From contig NZ_CP107796.1 of assembly GCF_036345995.1 (NCBI RefSeq), positions 2,914,001-2,978,000 on the forward strand: DNA of 64,000 bases. Reading direction: 5' to 3'. Below are positions 17,018 through 26,456 of this stretch, piece after piece. Every line of letters starts with the position of its first letter. Positions within the stretch are counted from its first letter, which is position 1. The notes beneath the pieces are model-generated. The model saw only the letters and a program-made list of their open reading frames with translations. It had not been told where the DNA came from and ran no database searches. A program made the translations under genes and the position numbers. Source of the DNA: Streptomyces sp. NBC_00557. Lineage in GTDB: Bacteria; Actinomycetota; Actinomycetes; Streptomycetales; Streptomycetaceae.

Positions 17018-19162
17018 ATGACGACCGAGTCCGACTCCTTCCCCCGTCGATACGCCCGGACCCAGCGGTTCACCCTCGGCGCGCCGCGCGCGTTCACGGT
17101 GGCACCCGACGGCGCGCGTGTCGCGTTCCTGCGTTCCGGCTCCGGCACCGACCGGGCCAACTCCCTGTGGGTCATGGATCTTCCGGGCGGCGAGGAGCGC
17201 CTCGCGGCGGATCCCGGCGCCCTCCTCGGCGGCGCCGGCGAAGAGCTCTCCCCGGAAGAGCGGGCGCGCCGGGAGCGCAGCCGCGAGGGAGGCGCCGGCA
17301 TCGTCGGATATGCCACCGACACGGCCGTGGAACTGGCGTCTTTCGCCTTGTCAGGGCGGCTGTTCACGGCCGAGCTGCGGGCCGGCACGACGCGCGAACT
17401 CCGGGTCCCCGGACCGGTGATCGACCCGCGCCCCTCCCCCGACGGCCGGCACATCGCGTACGTCGCGCAGGGCGCGCTGCGGGTGGTGGGGGCCGAGGGA
17501 GAGGGCGACCGAGCGCTCGCCGAGCCGGAGCCCGCGGACGGTCCGGGCCGGGTCGCCTACGGGCTCGCGGAGTTCATCGCGGCCGAGGAGATGGGGCGTT
17601 CACGGGGCTTCTGGTGGGCGCCGGACGGGCAGCGGCTGCTCGTGGCGCGGGTGGACGACACGCCGGTGCGGCGGTGGTGGATCGCCGACCCGGCCCACCC
17701 GGAGCGTGAGCCACGCGACATCGCCTACCCGGCGGCGGGCACCGCGAACGCGGACGTACGGCTGTTCGTGCTGGGCCTCGACGGGGAGCGCACGGAGGTG
17801 GCGTGGGATCGCTCGCGCTACCCGTATCTGGCACGAGTGCACTGGTCAGCGGCGGGTGCGCCGCTGCTGCTGGTGCAGGCGCGGGACCAGCGCAGCCAGC
17901 TGTTCCTGGCGGTGGACCCGGAGACCGGGGCGACGCGCATGGTGCACGCGGACGAAGATCCAACTTGGCTTGAACTGTTCGCCGGAGTGCCCTGCTGGAG
18001 CCCCGAGGGGCAGCTCGTCCGGATCGCGGACGAGGGCGGCGCGCGGGTGCTGACGGTCGGTGAACGGCCTCTGACCAGCGGTCAGTTGCACATCCGGGCG
18101 GTGCTGGACGTGGGCGCCGACGACGTGCTGGTTTCCGCCTCGGCGGGCGCGGAGGCGGAGGCGTCCGAGGTCGGCGAGGTCCACGTGTACCGCGTCAACG
18201 AACTCGGCGTGGAGCGCGTGTCGCAGGAGCCCGGCGTGCACACGGCCGTGCGCGCCGGGAACGTGACCGTGCTGGTGTCCGCGACGCTCGACACCCCGGG
18301 CTCCCGTGTCCAGGTGCTGCGTGACGGAAAACCGGCGGCGACTGTCCGGTCGTACGCCGAAGATCCTGGTTTGTCCCCCCGCGTGACACTCACCCTGGGG
18401 GGCGCACGCCAAATCCCGTGCGCCGTGCTTATGCCACGGGACTACCACGGTGACACTCCCCTGCCCGTCCTCATGGACCCCTACGGCGGCCCGCACGGCC
18501 AGCGGGTGGTCGCCGCGCACAACCCCCACCTGACCTCCCAGTGGTTCGCCGACCAGGGTTTCGCGGTGATCGTGGCCGACGGCCGCGGCACTCCGGGGCG
18601 CTCGCCGGCCTGGGAGAAGTCGATCCGGGACGAGGTGGCGGCCACCGTCCTGCAGGACCAGGTCGACGCGCTGCACGCGCTCGCCGACCGGTTCCCGCTG
18701 GACCTGGAGCGGGTGGCGATCCGCGGCTGGTCCTTCGGCGGCTATCTGGCGGCGCTGGCGGTGCTGCGCCGCCCCGACGTCTTCCACGCGGCGGTCGTCG
18801 GCGCCCCGGTCACCGACCTGCGCCTGTACGACACCCACTACCAGGAGCGCTACCTCGGCGACCCGGGCGAGCAGCCGGAGGTCTACCGCCGCAACTCGGT
18901 GATCGACGACGCGGGCCTGGTCGACCCGGCCGAGCCGCACCGCCCGATGATGATCATCCACGGGCTGGCGGACGACAACGTGGTCGTCGCCCACTCGCTG
19001 CGGCTGTCCTCCGCCCTGCTCGCCGCGGGCCGCCCGCACGAGGTGCTGCCGCTGTCCGGGGTGACGCACATGACCCCGCAGGAGACCGTCGCCGAGAACC
19101 TGCTCAAACTGCAGCTGGACTTCCTCCGGCGCTCGCTGCCGCAACCGGGCAACCGACCGTGA
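17018..19162 (+). CDS. S9 family serine peptidase (dipeptidyl-peptidase IV-like)
   Basis: 714 aa. The N-terminal ~450 residues are a beta-propeller of DPP_N type and the C-terminal ~240 are an alpha/beta-hydrolase domain. Triad: Ser in GWSFGGYLAAL, Asp in HGLADDNVV, His in GVTHMTPQ. EFIAAEEMGR carries the Glu pair that in DPP-IV binds the substrate N-terminus. No signal peptide, so cytoplasmic. ATG at 17018 opens the conserved MTTESDSFPRRYARTQRF. It lies next to peptide-import operon A and could process imported peptides (inference); a shared 14-bp terminator separates them. Confidence 0.9.
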   Translation: MTTESDSFPRRYARTQRFTLGAPRAFTVAPDGARVAFLRSGSGTDRANSLWVMDLPGGEERLAADPGALLGGAGEELSPEERARRERSREGGAGIVGYATDTAVELASFALSGRLFTAELRAGTTRELRVPGPVIDPRPSPDGRHIAYVAQGALRVVGAEGEGDRALAEPEPADGPGRVAYGLAEFIAAEEMGRSRGFWWAPDGQRLLVARVDDTPVRRWWIADPAHPEREPRDIAYPAAGTANADVRLFVLGLDGERTEVAWDRSRYPYLARVHWSAAGAPLLLVQARDQRSQLFLAVDPETGATRMVHADEDPTWLELFAGVPCWSPEGQLVRIADEGGARVLTVGERPLTSGQLHIRAVLDVGADDVLVSASAGAEAEASEVGEVHVYRVNELGVERVSQEPGVHTAVRAGNVTVLVSATLDTPGSRVQVLRDGKPAATVRSYAEDPGLSPRVTLTLGGARQIPCAVLMPRDYHGDTPLPVLMDPYGGPHGQRVVAAHNPHLTSQWFADQGFAVIVADGRGTPGRSPAWEKSIRDEVAATVLQDQVDALHALADRFPLDLERVAIRGWSFGGYLAALAVLRRPDVFHAAVVGAPVTDLRLYDTHYQERYLGDPGEQPEVYRRNSVIDDAGLVDPAEPHRPMMIIHGLADDNVVVAHSLRLSSALLAAGRPHEVLPLSGVTHMTPQETVAENLLKLQLDFLRRSLPQPGNRP

Positions 19163-19251
19163 ACCGCGTTAACGCGCGGGCAACTTCACGGAATCGGCAC
19201 CGATATACGGACGCGGGAGACTGATCAGCGTACGGCCGTGCGGGTGCCGTG

Positions 19252-19287
19252 AACGGGCCGGGGTGCACCATGTCACCCCGGCCCGTT
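19252..19287. terminator. Bidirectional terminator between S9 peptidase and operon A
   Basis: Perfect 14-bp stem (19252-19265 with 19274-19287) and 8-nt loop. It overlaps the stop codon of the operon A ATPase gene and lies 90 nt after the peptidase stop, so it can end transcripts from both sides. Confidence 0.75.
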
Positions 19288-20343
19288 GCCGTGGGTGCCC
19301 TCCGCCGGAACCACCCGTCTCTCCTCCGCGAAGTGACAGGCGGAGGCGTGGGCCGCCGGGCCGGAGGTGCCCCGGAACGCGGCCGGCACCGCGAGCGCCG
19401 GCACCTCCCGGGCGCAGCGCTCCTGCGCCTTCCAGCAGCGGGTGCGGAAGCGGCAGCCGGAGGGGATGTTCGTCGGCGACGGCACGTCTCCGCTCAGGAT
19501 GATCCGCTCGCGGCGCTCCCGCGCCTCGGGGTCCGGGACCGGGACCGCCGAGAGCAGCGCCTGGGTATAGGGGTGCGTGGGGTGGTCGTAGATCTCGGCG
19601 TCCCGGCCGGTCTCCACGATCCGGCCCAGGTACATGACGGCGACCCGGTCGGAGATGTGCCGGACGACGGACAGGTCGTGCGCGATGAAGACGTAGGAGA
19701 GGTCGAACTCCGACTGCAGCCGGGCCAGCAGGTTGACGACCTGGGCCTGCACCGACACGTCGAGCGCGGACACCGGCTCGTCGGCGACGATCACCTCCGG
19801 GCGCAGCGCCAGCCCCCGGGCGATGCCGATGCGCTGGCGCTGGCCGCCGGAGAACTGGTGCGGGTAGCGGTTGACGTACTCCGGGTTGAGGCCGACCACG
19901 TCCAGCAGCTCCTGGACCCGGCGGCGGCGGTCGCCCTTGGGCGCGACCTCGGGGTGGATGTCGAACGGCTCCCCGATGATGTCGCCGACCGTCATCCGGG
20001 GGTTGAGGGAGGTGTACGGGTCCTGGAAGACCATCTGGATGTTGCGGCGGACGGCTTTCAGCGCGCGGCCGGACAGGCGGGTGATGTCCTCCCCCTTGAA
20101 CCGGATGGTGCCCGCCGTCGGCCGCTCCAGGCTGCACAGCATCCTGGCGACCGTCGACTTGCCGCAGCCCGACTCGCCCACGATGCCGAGGGTTTCGCCC
20201 TTACCGAGGGTGAAGTCGACGCCGTCGACGGCCTTCACCGCGCCGATCTGCTTCCGGAACAGCACCCCCCGGGTCAGCGGGTAGTACTTGACGAGCCCGG
20301 ACACGTCGAGGACCGGCTCAGTCGCCGAGGTCGTCGCGGCCAT
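19273..20343 (-). CDS. Operon A: peptide ABC transporter ATPase (DppF type)
   Basis: 356 aa, last gene of operon A. Walker [10 protein letters not shown], signature [16 protein letters not shown], Walker [13 protein letters not shown] and switch [10 protein letters not shown] are intact. The C-terminal oligopeptide-transporter extension contains the cysteine-bearing [16 protein letters not shown], which in homologues binds an Fe-S cluster. Its start lies inside the DppD-type gene (26-bp overlap), so the two are coupled. It pairs with the DppD-type ATPase to power the permeases encoded upstream. Confidence 0.93.
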   Translation of the reverse strand: MAATTSATEPVLDVSGLVKYYPLTRGVLFRKQIGAVKAVDGVDFTLGKGETLGIVGESGCGKSTVARMLCSLERPTAGTIRFKGEDITRLSGRALKAVRRNIQMVFQDPYTSLNPRMTVGDIIGEPFDIHPEVAPKGDRRRRVQELLDVVGLNPEYVNRYPHQFSGGQRQRIGIARGLALRPEVIVADEPVSALDVSVQAQVVNLLARLQSEFDLSYVFIAHDLSVVRHISDRVAVMYLGRIVETGRDAEIYDHPTHPYTQALLSAVPVPDPEARERRERIILSGDVPSPTNIPSGCRFRTRCWKAQERCAREVPALAVPAAFRGTSGPAAHASACHFAEERRVVPAEGTHGNGPG

Positions 20344-21337
20344 CGAGGCACTCCCTCCAGAAGTGGCAGGCGCTGCCGCGGACCTCGGAGACCTGGTACA
20401 GCGGGGGTTCGTCGGTGCGGCAGACGTCCCTCGCCAGCGGGCAGCGCGGGTGGAAGGAGCAGCCCGGCGGGATGTCCATCAGGTTCGGCGGCAGGCCCCG
20501 GATGGCGTACAGCTGACGACCCTTCTGGTCCAGGCGCGGGATGGAGTCCAGCAGACCGCGGGTGTAGGGGTGGGCCGGCGCCTTGTAGAGGTCGCGGACG
20601 GGCGCGGACTCCACGATCTTCCCGGCGTACATCACCGCGATCCGGTCGGCGACGTCCGCCACGACACCCAGGTCGTGGGTGATGAGGATGAGCCCCATGC
20701 GGTACTCGCGCTGCAACTCCGCGAGCAGGTCCATGACCTGGGCCTGCACGGTGACGTCCAGGGCCGTCGTCGGCTCGTCGGCGATGATCAGCGCCGGCTC
20801 CAGGGCCAGCGCCATGGCGATCATGATGCGCTGGCGCATGCCGCCGGAGAACTGGTGGGGGTAGTCCCGCACCCGCTGGGCGGCGGCCGGGATGCGCACC
20901 CGCTCCATCAGCTCCACGGCCCTGGCCCGCGCGTCCCTCCGGGACATCCCGCGGTGCACGACGAACATCTCGCCCAGCTGGTCGCCCACCGACAGAACGG
21001 GGTTGAGGGCCGACAGGGCGTCCTGGAAGATCATCGCCATCCCGGCCCCCCGGATCCTGCGCCGCTCCTCCTCCTTCATCCCCAGCAGATCCCGCCCCCG
21101 GAAGAGGATCCGCCCGCCGGTGATCCGCCCCGGCGGCATGTCGAGGATCCCCATCACGGCCTGCGCGGTGACGGACTTCCCCGACCCCGACTCCCCGAGC
21201 ACGGCCAGGGTCTCCCCCGCGTCCACCTCGTAACTCACCCCGTTGACGGCCCGCGCGACCCCGTCCCGGGTCCGGAACTCCACGTGCAGGTCCCGCACTT
21301 CGAGCAGCACCCCGCGCTCGTCCGGAGCCTCCGTCAC
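20318..21337 (-). CDS. Operon A: peptide ABC transporter ATPase (DppD type)
   Basis: 339 aa. Walker [10 protein letters not shown], signature [16 protein letters not shown], Walker [13 protein letters not shown], switch [11 protein letters not shown]; the C-terminal extension has [17 protein letters not shown]. Several GTG codons are possible. 21337 ([14 protein letters not shown]) is chosen because GAGG lies about 6 nt before it; 21340 and 21349 are alternatives, the last overlapping the permease stop as GTGA. Substrate is probably di- or oligopeptides, from family only. Confidence 0.9.
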   Translation of the reverse strand: MTEAPDERGVLLEVRDLHVEFRTRDGVARAVNGVSYEVDAGETLAVLGESGSGKSVTAQAVMGILDMPPGRITGGRILFRGRDLLGMKEEERRRIRGAGMAMIFQDALSALNPVLSVGDQLGEMFVVHRGMSRRDARARAVELMERVRIPAAAQRVRDYPHQFSGGMRQRIMIAMALALEPALIIADEPTTALDVTVQAQVMDLLAELQREYRMGLILITHDLGVVADVADRIAVMYAGKIVESAPVRDLYKAPAHPYTRGLLDSIPRLDQKGRQLYAIRGLPPNLMDIPPGCSFHPRCPLARDVCRTDEPPLYQVSEVRGSACHFWRECLDGRDDLGD

Positions 21338-21345
21338 CACGTGCC

Positions 21346-22326
21346 TCACCTCAGCTTCGGGTCGAGGGCGTCGCGGACCGCGTCGCCGAGCATGATGAAG
21401 GCCAGGACCGTGACGGCCAGGGCGCCCGAGGGCCACAGGAGGGCGTGCGGGGCGTTGCGGACGTACGGGGAGGCGGCGGAGATGTCGATGCCCCAGGAGA
21501 CGCTGGGCGGTTTGAGGCCCACGCCGAGATAGGACAGCGTCGCCTCCAGGGCGATGTACGTGCCCAGCGCGATGGTCGCCACCACGATCACCGGCGCCAC
21601 GGCGTTCGGCGCGATGTGGCGCAGCAGGATGCGGGAGTCGGAGGCGCCGAGGGCACGGGCGGCCTGGACGTAGTCGTTCTGCTTGGCGGTGATGACCGCG
21701 CCGCGCGCGATCCGGCCGATCTGCGGCCAGCCGAGCAGCACCATGAACCCGATGACCGGCCAGACCGTGTTGCTGGTGACCACCGAGAGCAGGACCAGGC
21801 CGCCGAGGACGACCGGGATGGCGAAGAAGATGTCGGTGATCCGGGACAGGACCGAGTCCCAGACGCCGCCGAAGTAGCCGGCCAGGGCGCCCAGCACCGA
21901 GCCCAGGACGGCCACCCCGAGCGTCGCCAGCACGCCCACCGTGACGGAGGTGCGGGCGCCGTACACCGTGCGCGTGTAGACGTTGCAGCCCTGGCCGTCG
22001 TACCCGAAGGGCGCGCCCGGGCCCGCGCCGTCCTGCGCCCGGGCGAGGTCGCACTTCAGGGGGCTGCCGGAGGCGATCGCCGAGGGCCACAGGGAGATGA
22101 GGGCGAGGAAGCAGATCACCACGGCGGACACCACGAAGACCGGGTTGCGGCGCAGGTCCCGCCAGGCGTCGGACCACAGGGACCGGGGCCGGCCCGCGGG
22201 TCCGGTGCCCGCCGGGCCGCCCGGCGCCCGCTCCAGCGTGGTGGCCTCGCTCGCACCGAGGTCCATCGCACCCCCCATGCCGGTCCCGGCGATCGCGCCC
22301 TCGGGCTCGTGCGGCTGCTCAGGCAT
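21346..22326 (-). CDS. Operon A: peptide ABC transporter permease (DppC type)
   Basis: 326 aa. A cytoplasmic N-terminus (~70 residues) precedes a DppC-type N-terminal region (RDLRRNPVFVVSAVVICFLAL) and about six membrane helices. The EAA coupling loop is RALGASDSRILLRHIAPNAV, and the typical ending GDAVRDALDPKLR is present. It overlaps the DppB-type permease gene by 8 bp. It contains a cysteine pair region (SPLKCDLARAQ...GQGCNVYTRTV) in the first outer loop. Confidence 0.92.
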   Translation of the reverse strand: MPEQPHEPEGAIAGTGMGGAMDLGASEATTLERAPGGPAGTGPAGRPRSLWSDAWRDLRRNPVFVVSAVVICFLALISLWPSAIASGSPLKCDLARAQDGAGPGAPFGYDGQGCNVYTRTVYGARTSVTVGVLATLGVAVLGSVLGALAGYFGGVWDSVLSRITDIFFAIPVVLGGLVLLSVVTSNTVWPVIGFMVLLGWPQIGRIARGAVITAKQNDYVQAARALGASDSRILLRHIAPNAVAPVIVVATIALGTYIALEATLSYLGVGLKPPSVSWGIDISAASPYVRNAPHALLWPSGALAVTVLAFIMLGDAVRDALDPKLR

Positions 22327-23239
22327 AGCGGATCCTCGGGTCGAGTACGGCGTACAGGAGGTCGACGAGGAGGTTGGCGACGAGGAAGACCAGCACGAGG
22401 ACGGTCACGAACCCGACGACCGTCTGGGTGTTCTGGCGCAGGATGCCCTGGTAGAGCTGGAAGCCGACGCCGTGGATGTTGAAGATCCGCTCGGTGACGA
22501 TCGCACCGCCCATCAGCGCGCCGACGTCCGCGCCGATGAAGGTGACCACGGGGATCAGCGAGTTGCGCAGCAGGTGCCGGACGACGACCCGGCGCCGGGG
22601 CAGGCCCTTGGCGATCGCGGTGCGGACGTAGTCGGCCCGCTTGTTCTCGGCGATGGAGGTGCGGGTCAGCCGGGTGACGTAGGCGAGGGAGACGGAGGCG
22701 AGGACGAGGCCGGGCACGATCAGCTCGTCGTAGCTTCCGTAGCGGACGGACGGGCTGATCCACTGCCACTTGATCCCCAGCAGCAGCTGCAGCAGCAGGC
22801 CGGTGACGAAGGTGGGCACGGAGATCACCACCAGGGTGGCCAGCAGCACCCCGGTGTCGACGGGCCGGCCGCGCCGCATGCCGGTCAGCACGCCGAGCGA
22901 CACGCCGATGAGGATCTCGAAGAGGATGGCGACGATCGTCAGCCGGACGGTGACGGGGAAGGCCGTGCCCATCAGCTCGGTGACCTTCTGGCCGTTGAAG
23001 GCGGTGCCGAAGTCTCCGGTGAAGAGGTTGCCCATGTAGGTCGCGTACTGCTGCCACAGCGGCTTGTCCAAGCCGAACTCCCGCTTGAGCTGGGCGGCGG
23101 TCGCCGGGTCGCAGGCCCGCTCGCCGCACAGGCCGGCCACGGGGTCGCCCATCACGTTGACCATGAGGAAGATGAGCAGGGTGGCCCCGATGAACACCGG
23201 GATCATCTGCAGCAGCCGCCGCGCGACATAGCGTCCCAT
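22319..23239 (-). CDS. Operon A: peptide ABC transporter permease (DppB type)
   Basis: 306 aa with six membrane helices starting MGRYVARRLLQMIPVFIGATLLIFLMV, the standard DppB N-terminus. The EAA loop is RTAIAKGLPRRRVVVRHLLRNSL and the end is the typical YAVLDPRIRYA. Its start is only 6 nt from the binding-protein stop. Unlike operons B and C, no hairpin separates the binding-protein gene from the permease gene here. Confidence 0.93.
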   Translation of the reverse strand: MGRYVARRLLQMIPVFIGATLLIFLMVNVMGDPVAGLCGERACDPATAAQLKREFGLDKPLWQQYATYMGNLFTGDFGTAFNGQKVTELMGTAFPVTVRLTIVAILFEILIGVSLGVLTGMRRGRPVDTGVLLATLVVISVPTFVTGLLLQLLLGIKWQWISPSVRYGSYDELIVPGLVLASVSLAYVTRLTRTSIAENKRADYVRTAIAKGLPRRRVVVRHLLRNSLIPVVTFIGADVGALMGGAIVTERIFNIHGVGFQLYQGILRQNTQTVVGFVTVLVLVFLVANLLVDLLYAVLDPRIRYA

Positions 23240-23245
23240 GACCGC

Positions 23246-24880
23246 TCAGCCGACCTTGATCTCGTTGTAGACCGGCACGCTGAACGGGTCGAGGGCGACG
23301 TGGGAGAGCCGGGAGGTGTAGCCGGCGCTGCCGTTCTGGTACCAGAGCGGGATGGCCGCCATGTTGTCGCGGACGACCTCCTCGGCCTGCTGGAAGAGGC
23401 GGACGGCCGCGGCCTGGCCGGTCTCGGCGTTGGCCCGGTCGACGAGCCGGTCGAACTGCTTGTCCGACCACTTTCCGTCGTTGGAGGAGGCGCCCGTGTA
23501 GTACAGCGGCTGCAGGAAGTTCTGGATCAACGGGTAGTCCATCTGCCAGCCGGCCCGGAAGGGGCCGGTCATCTTGTGCTGCCCGATCTGGTTGCGGAAG
23601 TCGGCGAAGGTGCCGACCGGGTTGCCGACGCAGGCCTTGTCGTCGCCGAGGGCGTTGTTGATGGAGTTGCACACCGCGTCCACCCACTGCTTGTGGGAGC
23701 CGGTGTCCGCGTTGTAGGTGATCTTCAGTCGGCCGCCCGGGATCCCGCCGCCCTCCTGGATGAGCTTTCTGGCCTGGACCGGGTCGTAGTCGCAGGCGTG
23801 GCCGCACAGTCCGGGCTTGTAGCCGCCGGCCGTGCCGAGGACCGGGGAGGTCCAGTCGGTGGCCGGGGTGCGGGTGCCCCGGAAGATGGTCTCGGTGATC
23901 TGCCGGCGGTTGATCGCCATGGACAGGCCGGTGCGGACCTTGCGCGCGCCGCTGGTGTTCCACCGGGGGTCGTAGTAGGGAAAGGCGAGGGTCTGCAGGA
24001 TGCCGGCCGGCGTGTTGATGTAGCGGCCGTTCAGGTCGGTCCGGACGTTCTTGAGCTGGGTGGCGGGCACGTCGTCCACCAGGTCGAGGTTGCCGGCCAG
24101 CACGTCGGTGTAGGCGGTGTTGCTGTCGGTGTAGACCAGCAGGGTCACCCCGAGGTTCCGCGCCCTGTCGGGGCCGGGGTAGCCGTCCCACCTCCTGAGG
24201 TTCATCGCCGAGCCCCTGGCGTAGGACTCGATCCGGTACGGCCCGTTGCCGACCGGCTTCTTCAGCCAGGCGGCGTGGTCGGTGAAGAAGGCGCGGGGCA
24301 GCGGGGCGAAGGCGGCGTAGCCGAGGGTGTCGGGGAAGCTGGAGAACTTCTGGTTGAGCCGGACGGTGAAGGTCAGCGGGCCGGTGACCTTCAGCCCGGA
24401 CAGGGTGTCCGCGCTCTGGGCGCCGGTGTCGGGGTGGACCTTGTCGTAGCCGTCGATGTAGGCGAAGAAGTAGGCGTTCTTCTGGTTGTTCCTCAGGCTC
24501 GCGCCGTAGTTCCAGGCGTCCACGAAGGAGCGGGCGGTCACCTTCTCGCCGTTGGAGAAGGTCCAGCCGTCCTTCACCCGGATCGTGAAGTTCCGCGAGT
24601 CCGTGGTGTCGATGGACCGCGCGAGCCAGTTCTGGGCCTTGCCGGTCCTCGGGTCGTACTTCTTCAGCCCCCGGAAGATCATGTCGAGGACCTTGCCGCC
24701 CTGCACCTCGTTGGTGTTCGCGGGCTCCAGCGGGTTCTGCGGGTCGCCCCAGGAGGAGGTCAGCACCCCGGCGCCGCCGAAGCCCGCGCTGTCCCCGCAT
24801 CCGGTGGCGAGCAGCCCGGCGGCGAGCAGCCCGGCGGCGAGGGCGCAGGCGGTCCATCGGGCGCGGGCGACTCCGCCCAT
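23246..24880 (-). CDS. Operon A: peptide-binding lipoprotein (SBP family 5)
   Basis: 544 aa, first gene of operon A. Lipoprotein signal with lipobox LLATGC (lipidated Cys near residue 28), then the family-5 solute-binding body, including PLTFTVRLNQKFSSFPDTLGY and VRTGLSMAINRRQITETIF. ATG at 24880 is preferred over the longer frame because GGAGGAGG precedes it. It captures peptides, or possibly other large solutes, outside the membrane and hands them to the two permeases. Ligand not predictable by eye. Confidence 0.92.
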   Translation of the reverse strand: MGGVARARWTACALAAGLLAAGLLATGCGDSAGFGGAGVLTSSWGDPQNPLEPANTNEVQGGKVLDMIFRGLKKYDPRTGKAQNWLARSIDTTDSRNFTIRVKDGWTFSNGEKVTARSFVDAWNYGASLRNNQKNAYFFAYIDGYDKVHPDTGAQSADTLSGLKVTGPLTFTVRLNQKFSSFPDTLGYAAFAPLPRAFFTDHAAWLKKPVGNGPYRIESYARGSAMNLRRWDGYPGPDRARNLGVTLLVYTDSNTAYTDVLAGNLDLVDDVPATQLKNVRTDLNGRYINTPAGILQTLAFPYYDPRWNTSGARKVRTGLSMAINRRQITETIFRGTRTPATDWTSPVLGTAGGYKPGLCGHACDYDPVQARKLIQEGGGIPGGRLKITYNADTGSHKQWVDAVCNSINNALGDDKACVGNPVGTFADFRNQIGQHKMTGPFRAGWQMDYPLIQNFLQPLYYTGASSNDGKWSDKQFDRLVDRANAETGQAAAVRLFQQAEEVVRDNMAAIPLWYQNGSAGYTSRLSHVALDPFSVPVYNEIKVG

Positions 24881-25344
24881 GGCTGCCTCCTCCGCGATCA
24901 CTGCTGATACCGGTCACTATCTGTCTATACGTCACATTCCGCATGCGGACCGGCGAGGTGAGGGGCCGTTGGAGGGATGCGTTCGTCCGGGCACGGACGG
25001 TCACGGGAGGACACGCGGACGATCTTGACCAAGCGTGCAACAGATCTTCGGACAACGATGCCGAAACGTTGGATTCAGACGGGGTGATGTACGCATGTCG
25101 ACACCCTGGCGTCCGCATAACGAACTTGTTGACCGATTAGCCCGGAAAGCCGGATGTGAAGCACGAATCGATCACGGCACGCTACCCGCGTAGCTACGGA
25201 GCGACCAAGCTCGAGTAAAAAACGTAAAGACGCAACCAAGGCGGACCAGAATTTATTGACCCTGCATGAATTGCGTTGAAAAAGTCCGGCGTAGCCCGTA
25301 GGGGAGCGCCCTGCGGAGCCTTGACCCACAAGGCACGGAGCATC
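24881..25344. other. Divergent control region between operons A and B
   Basis: 464 bp, clearly more AT-rich than its surroundings, with no gene. It must hold promoters for operon A (minus) and operon B (plus). TTGACC hexamers occur at 25025, 25129 and 25256 on the plus strand, but none has a convincing -10 at normal spacing. A perfect palindrome CGTAGCTACG lies at 25189-25198, upstream of operon B. A TATAGACAGATAG stretch about 45-60 bp before operon A is a possible -10 region. Confidence 0.5.
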
Positions 25345-26376
25345 ATGACCACCCCCGCATCCCCTTCCCCGGCCGCCCCGCTCGAGGTGACCAAAGAAGA
25401 CAGCGCCCCATCGGCCACGCCCGGCACCCCGAAGGGCACCGAGAGCCGCTCTCCGGGACGGCTGGCCTGGACCCGCTTCAAGCGGGACCGGACGGGCGTC
25501 ATATCCGCCTTCGTGGTGATCTTCTTCTTCGTCATAGGCATCGCGGCGCCGCTGATCGCCAAGGTGTACGGGAAGGATCCGTACACGACGTACGGCCAGA
25601 ACGACCCGAGCCTGCTCAACGACTTCGGATTCCCGGTCAAGCCCAACGGCGGCATCGACGGCGACTTCTGGTTCGGCATCGACCCCCAGCTCGGCCGGGA
25701 CGTCTTCACCTTCCTGCTGTACGCCATCCGCAACTCGCTGCTGATCGCGACGGCGACCACCGTGCTCGTGGCCTTCTTCGGCGTGCTCATCGGCATCACC
25801 GCCGGATACCTGGGCGGCAAGACCGACTACATCGTCGGCCGGATCATCGACATCCTGCTGGCCTTCCCGCAGACGCTGTTCTTCATCGGCTTCTTCCCGG
25901 TGATGCTCACGATCCTGGTCGCACCGGACGAGGCCACCCCGACCTGGCTCACCGTCGTCTCCCTGATCACCGTCATGACGGCGTTCGGCTGGGCGCCGAT
26001 CGCGCGACTGCTGCGCGGTGAGGTACTCGCCCTGCGCGAGCGGGAGTTCGTGGAGGCGGCGAAGGTCACCGGCGCCTCGCCGGCGCGGATCATCTTCAAG
26101 GAACTGCTGCCCAACCTGTGGACGCCGATCCTCATCCAGGCGACCCTGGCGCTTCCCATGTACGTGACGGTCGAGGCCGGTCTCGCCTTCCTCGGCGTCG
26201 GCCTGTCGGACCCGACCCCCGACTGGGGCGTGATGGTCCAGAACGCGTCCAAGACCTACCAGGACGACATCACGTACCTGCTCTTCCCGGGCCTGACGAT
26301 GGTGATCTTCGTGATCGCCTTCAACCTCCTCGGCGACTCGGTGCGCGACGCGCTGGACCCCAAGGCCGGGCGCTGA
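25345..26376 (+). CDS. Operon B: peptide ABC transporter permease (DppC/BldK type)
   Basis: 343 aa, first gene of operon B. A ~45-residue cytoplasmic tail precedes RLAWTRFKRDRTGVISAFVV and six membrane helices. The EAA loop is AAKVTGASPARIIFKELLPN and the end is SVRDALDPKAGR. ATG at 25345 follows ACGGAGC and starts MTTPASPSP. Close similarity to the first permease of operon C (same KRDRTGVISA, same DFWFG motif in the first outer loop) shows the two operons are paralogues. Gene order permease, binding protein, permease, ATPase, ATPase is that of Streptomyces bldK. Confidence 0.9.
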   Translation: MTTPASPSPAAPLEVTKEDSAPSATPGTPKGTESRSPGRLAWTRFKRDRTGVISAFVVIFFFVIGIAAPLIAKVYGKDPYTTYGQNDPSLLNDFGFPVKPNGGIDGDFWFGIDPQLGRDVFTFLLYAIRNSLLIATATTVLVAFFGVLIGITAGYLGGKTDYIVGRIIDILLAFPQTLFFIGFFPVMLTILVAPDEATPTWLTVVSLITVMTAFGWAPIARLLRGEVLALREREFVEAAKVTGASPARIIFKELLPNLWTPILIQATLALPMYVTVEAGLAFLGVGLSDPTPDWGVMVQNASKTYQDDITYLLFPGLTMVIFVIAFNLLGDSVRDALDPKAGR

Positions 26377-26456
26377 ATCTCCCCCTCCCTCTTCCGGCCC
26401 GGGCGACGGGGCCCGCCGGAGCAGTTCGTATCCGTCCTCGACCAAAGCAGGAAAAA

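Noticed and set aside
21983..25118. Long frames on both strands over the operon A binding-protein and permease genes
   Set aside because: They overlap genes with clear family motifs and show shadow composition only.
25025..25261. TTGACC hexamers upstream of operon B as -35 promoter boxes
   Set aside because: None has an acceptable -10 at 16-19 bp; too weak to annotate as promoters.
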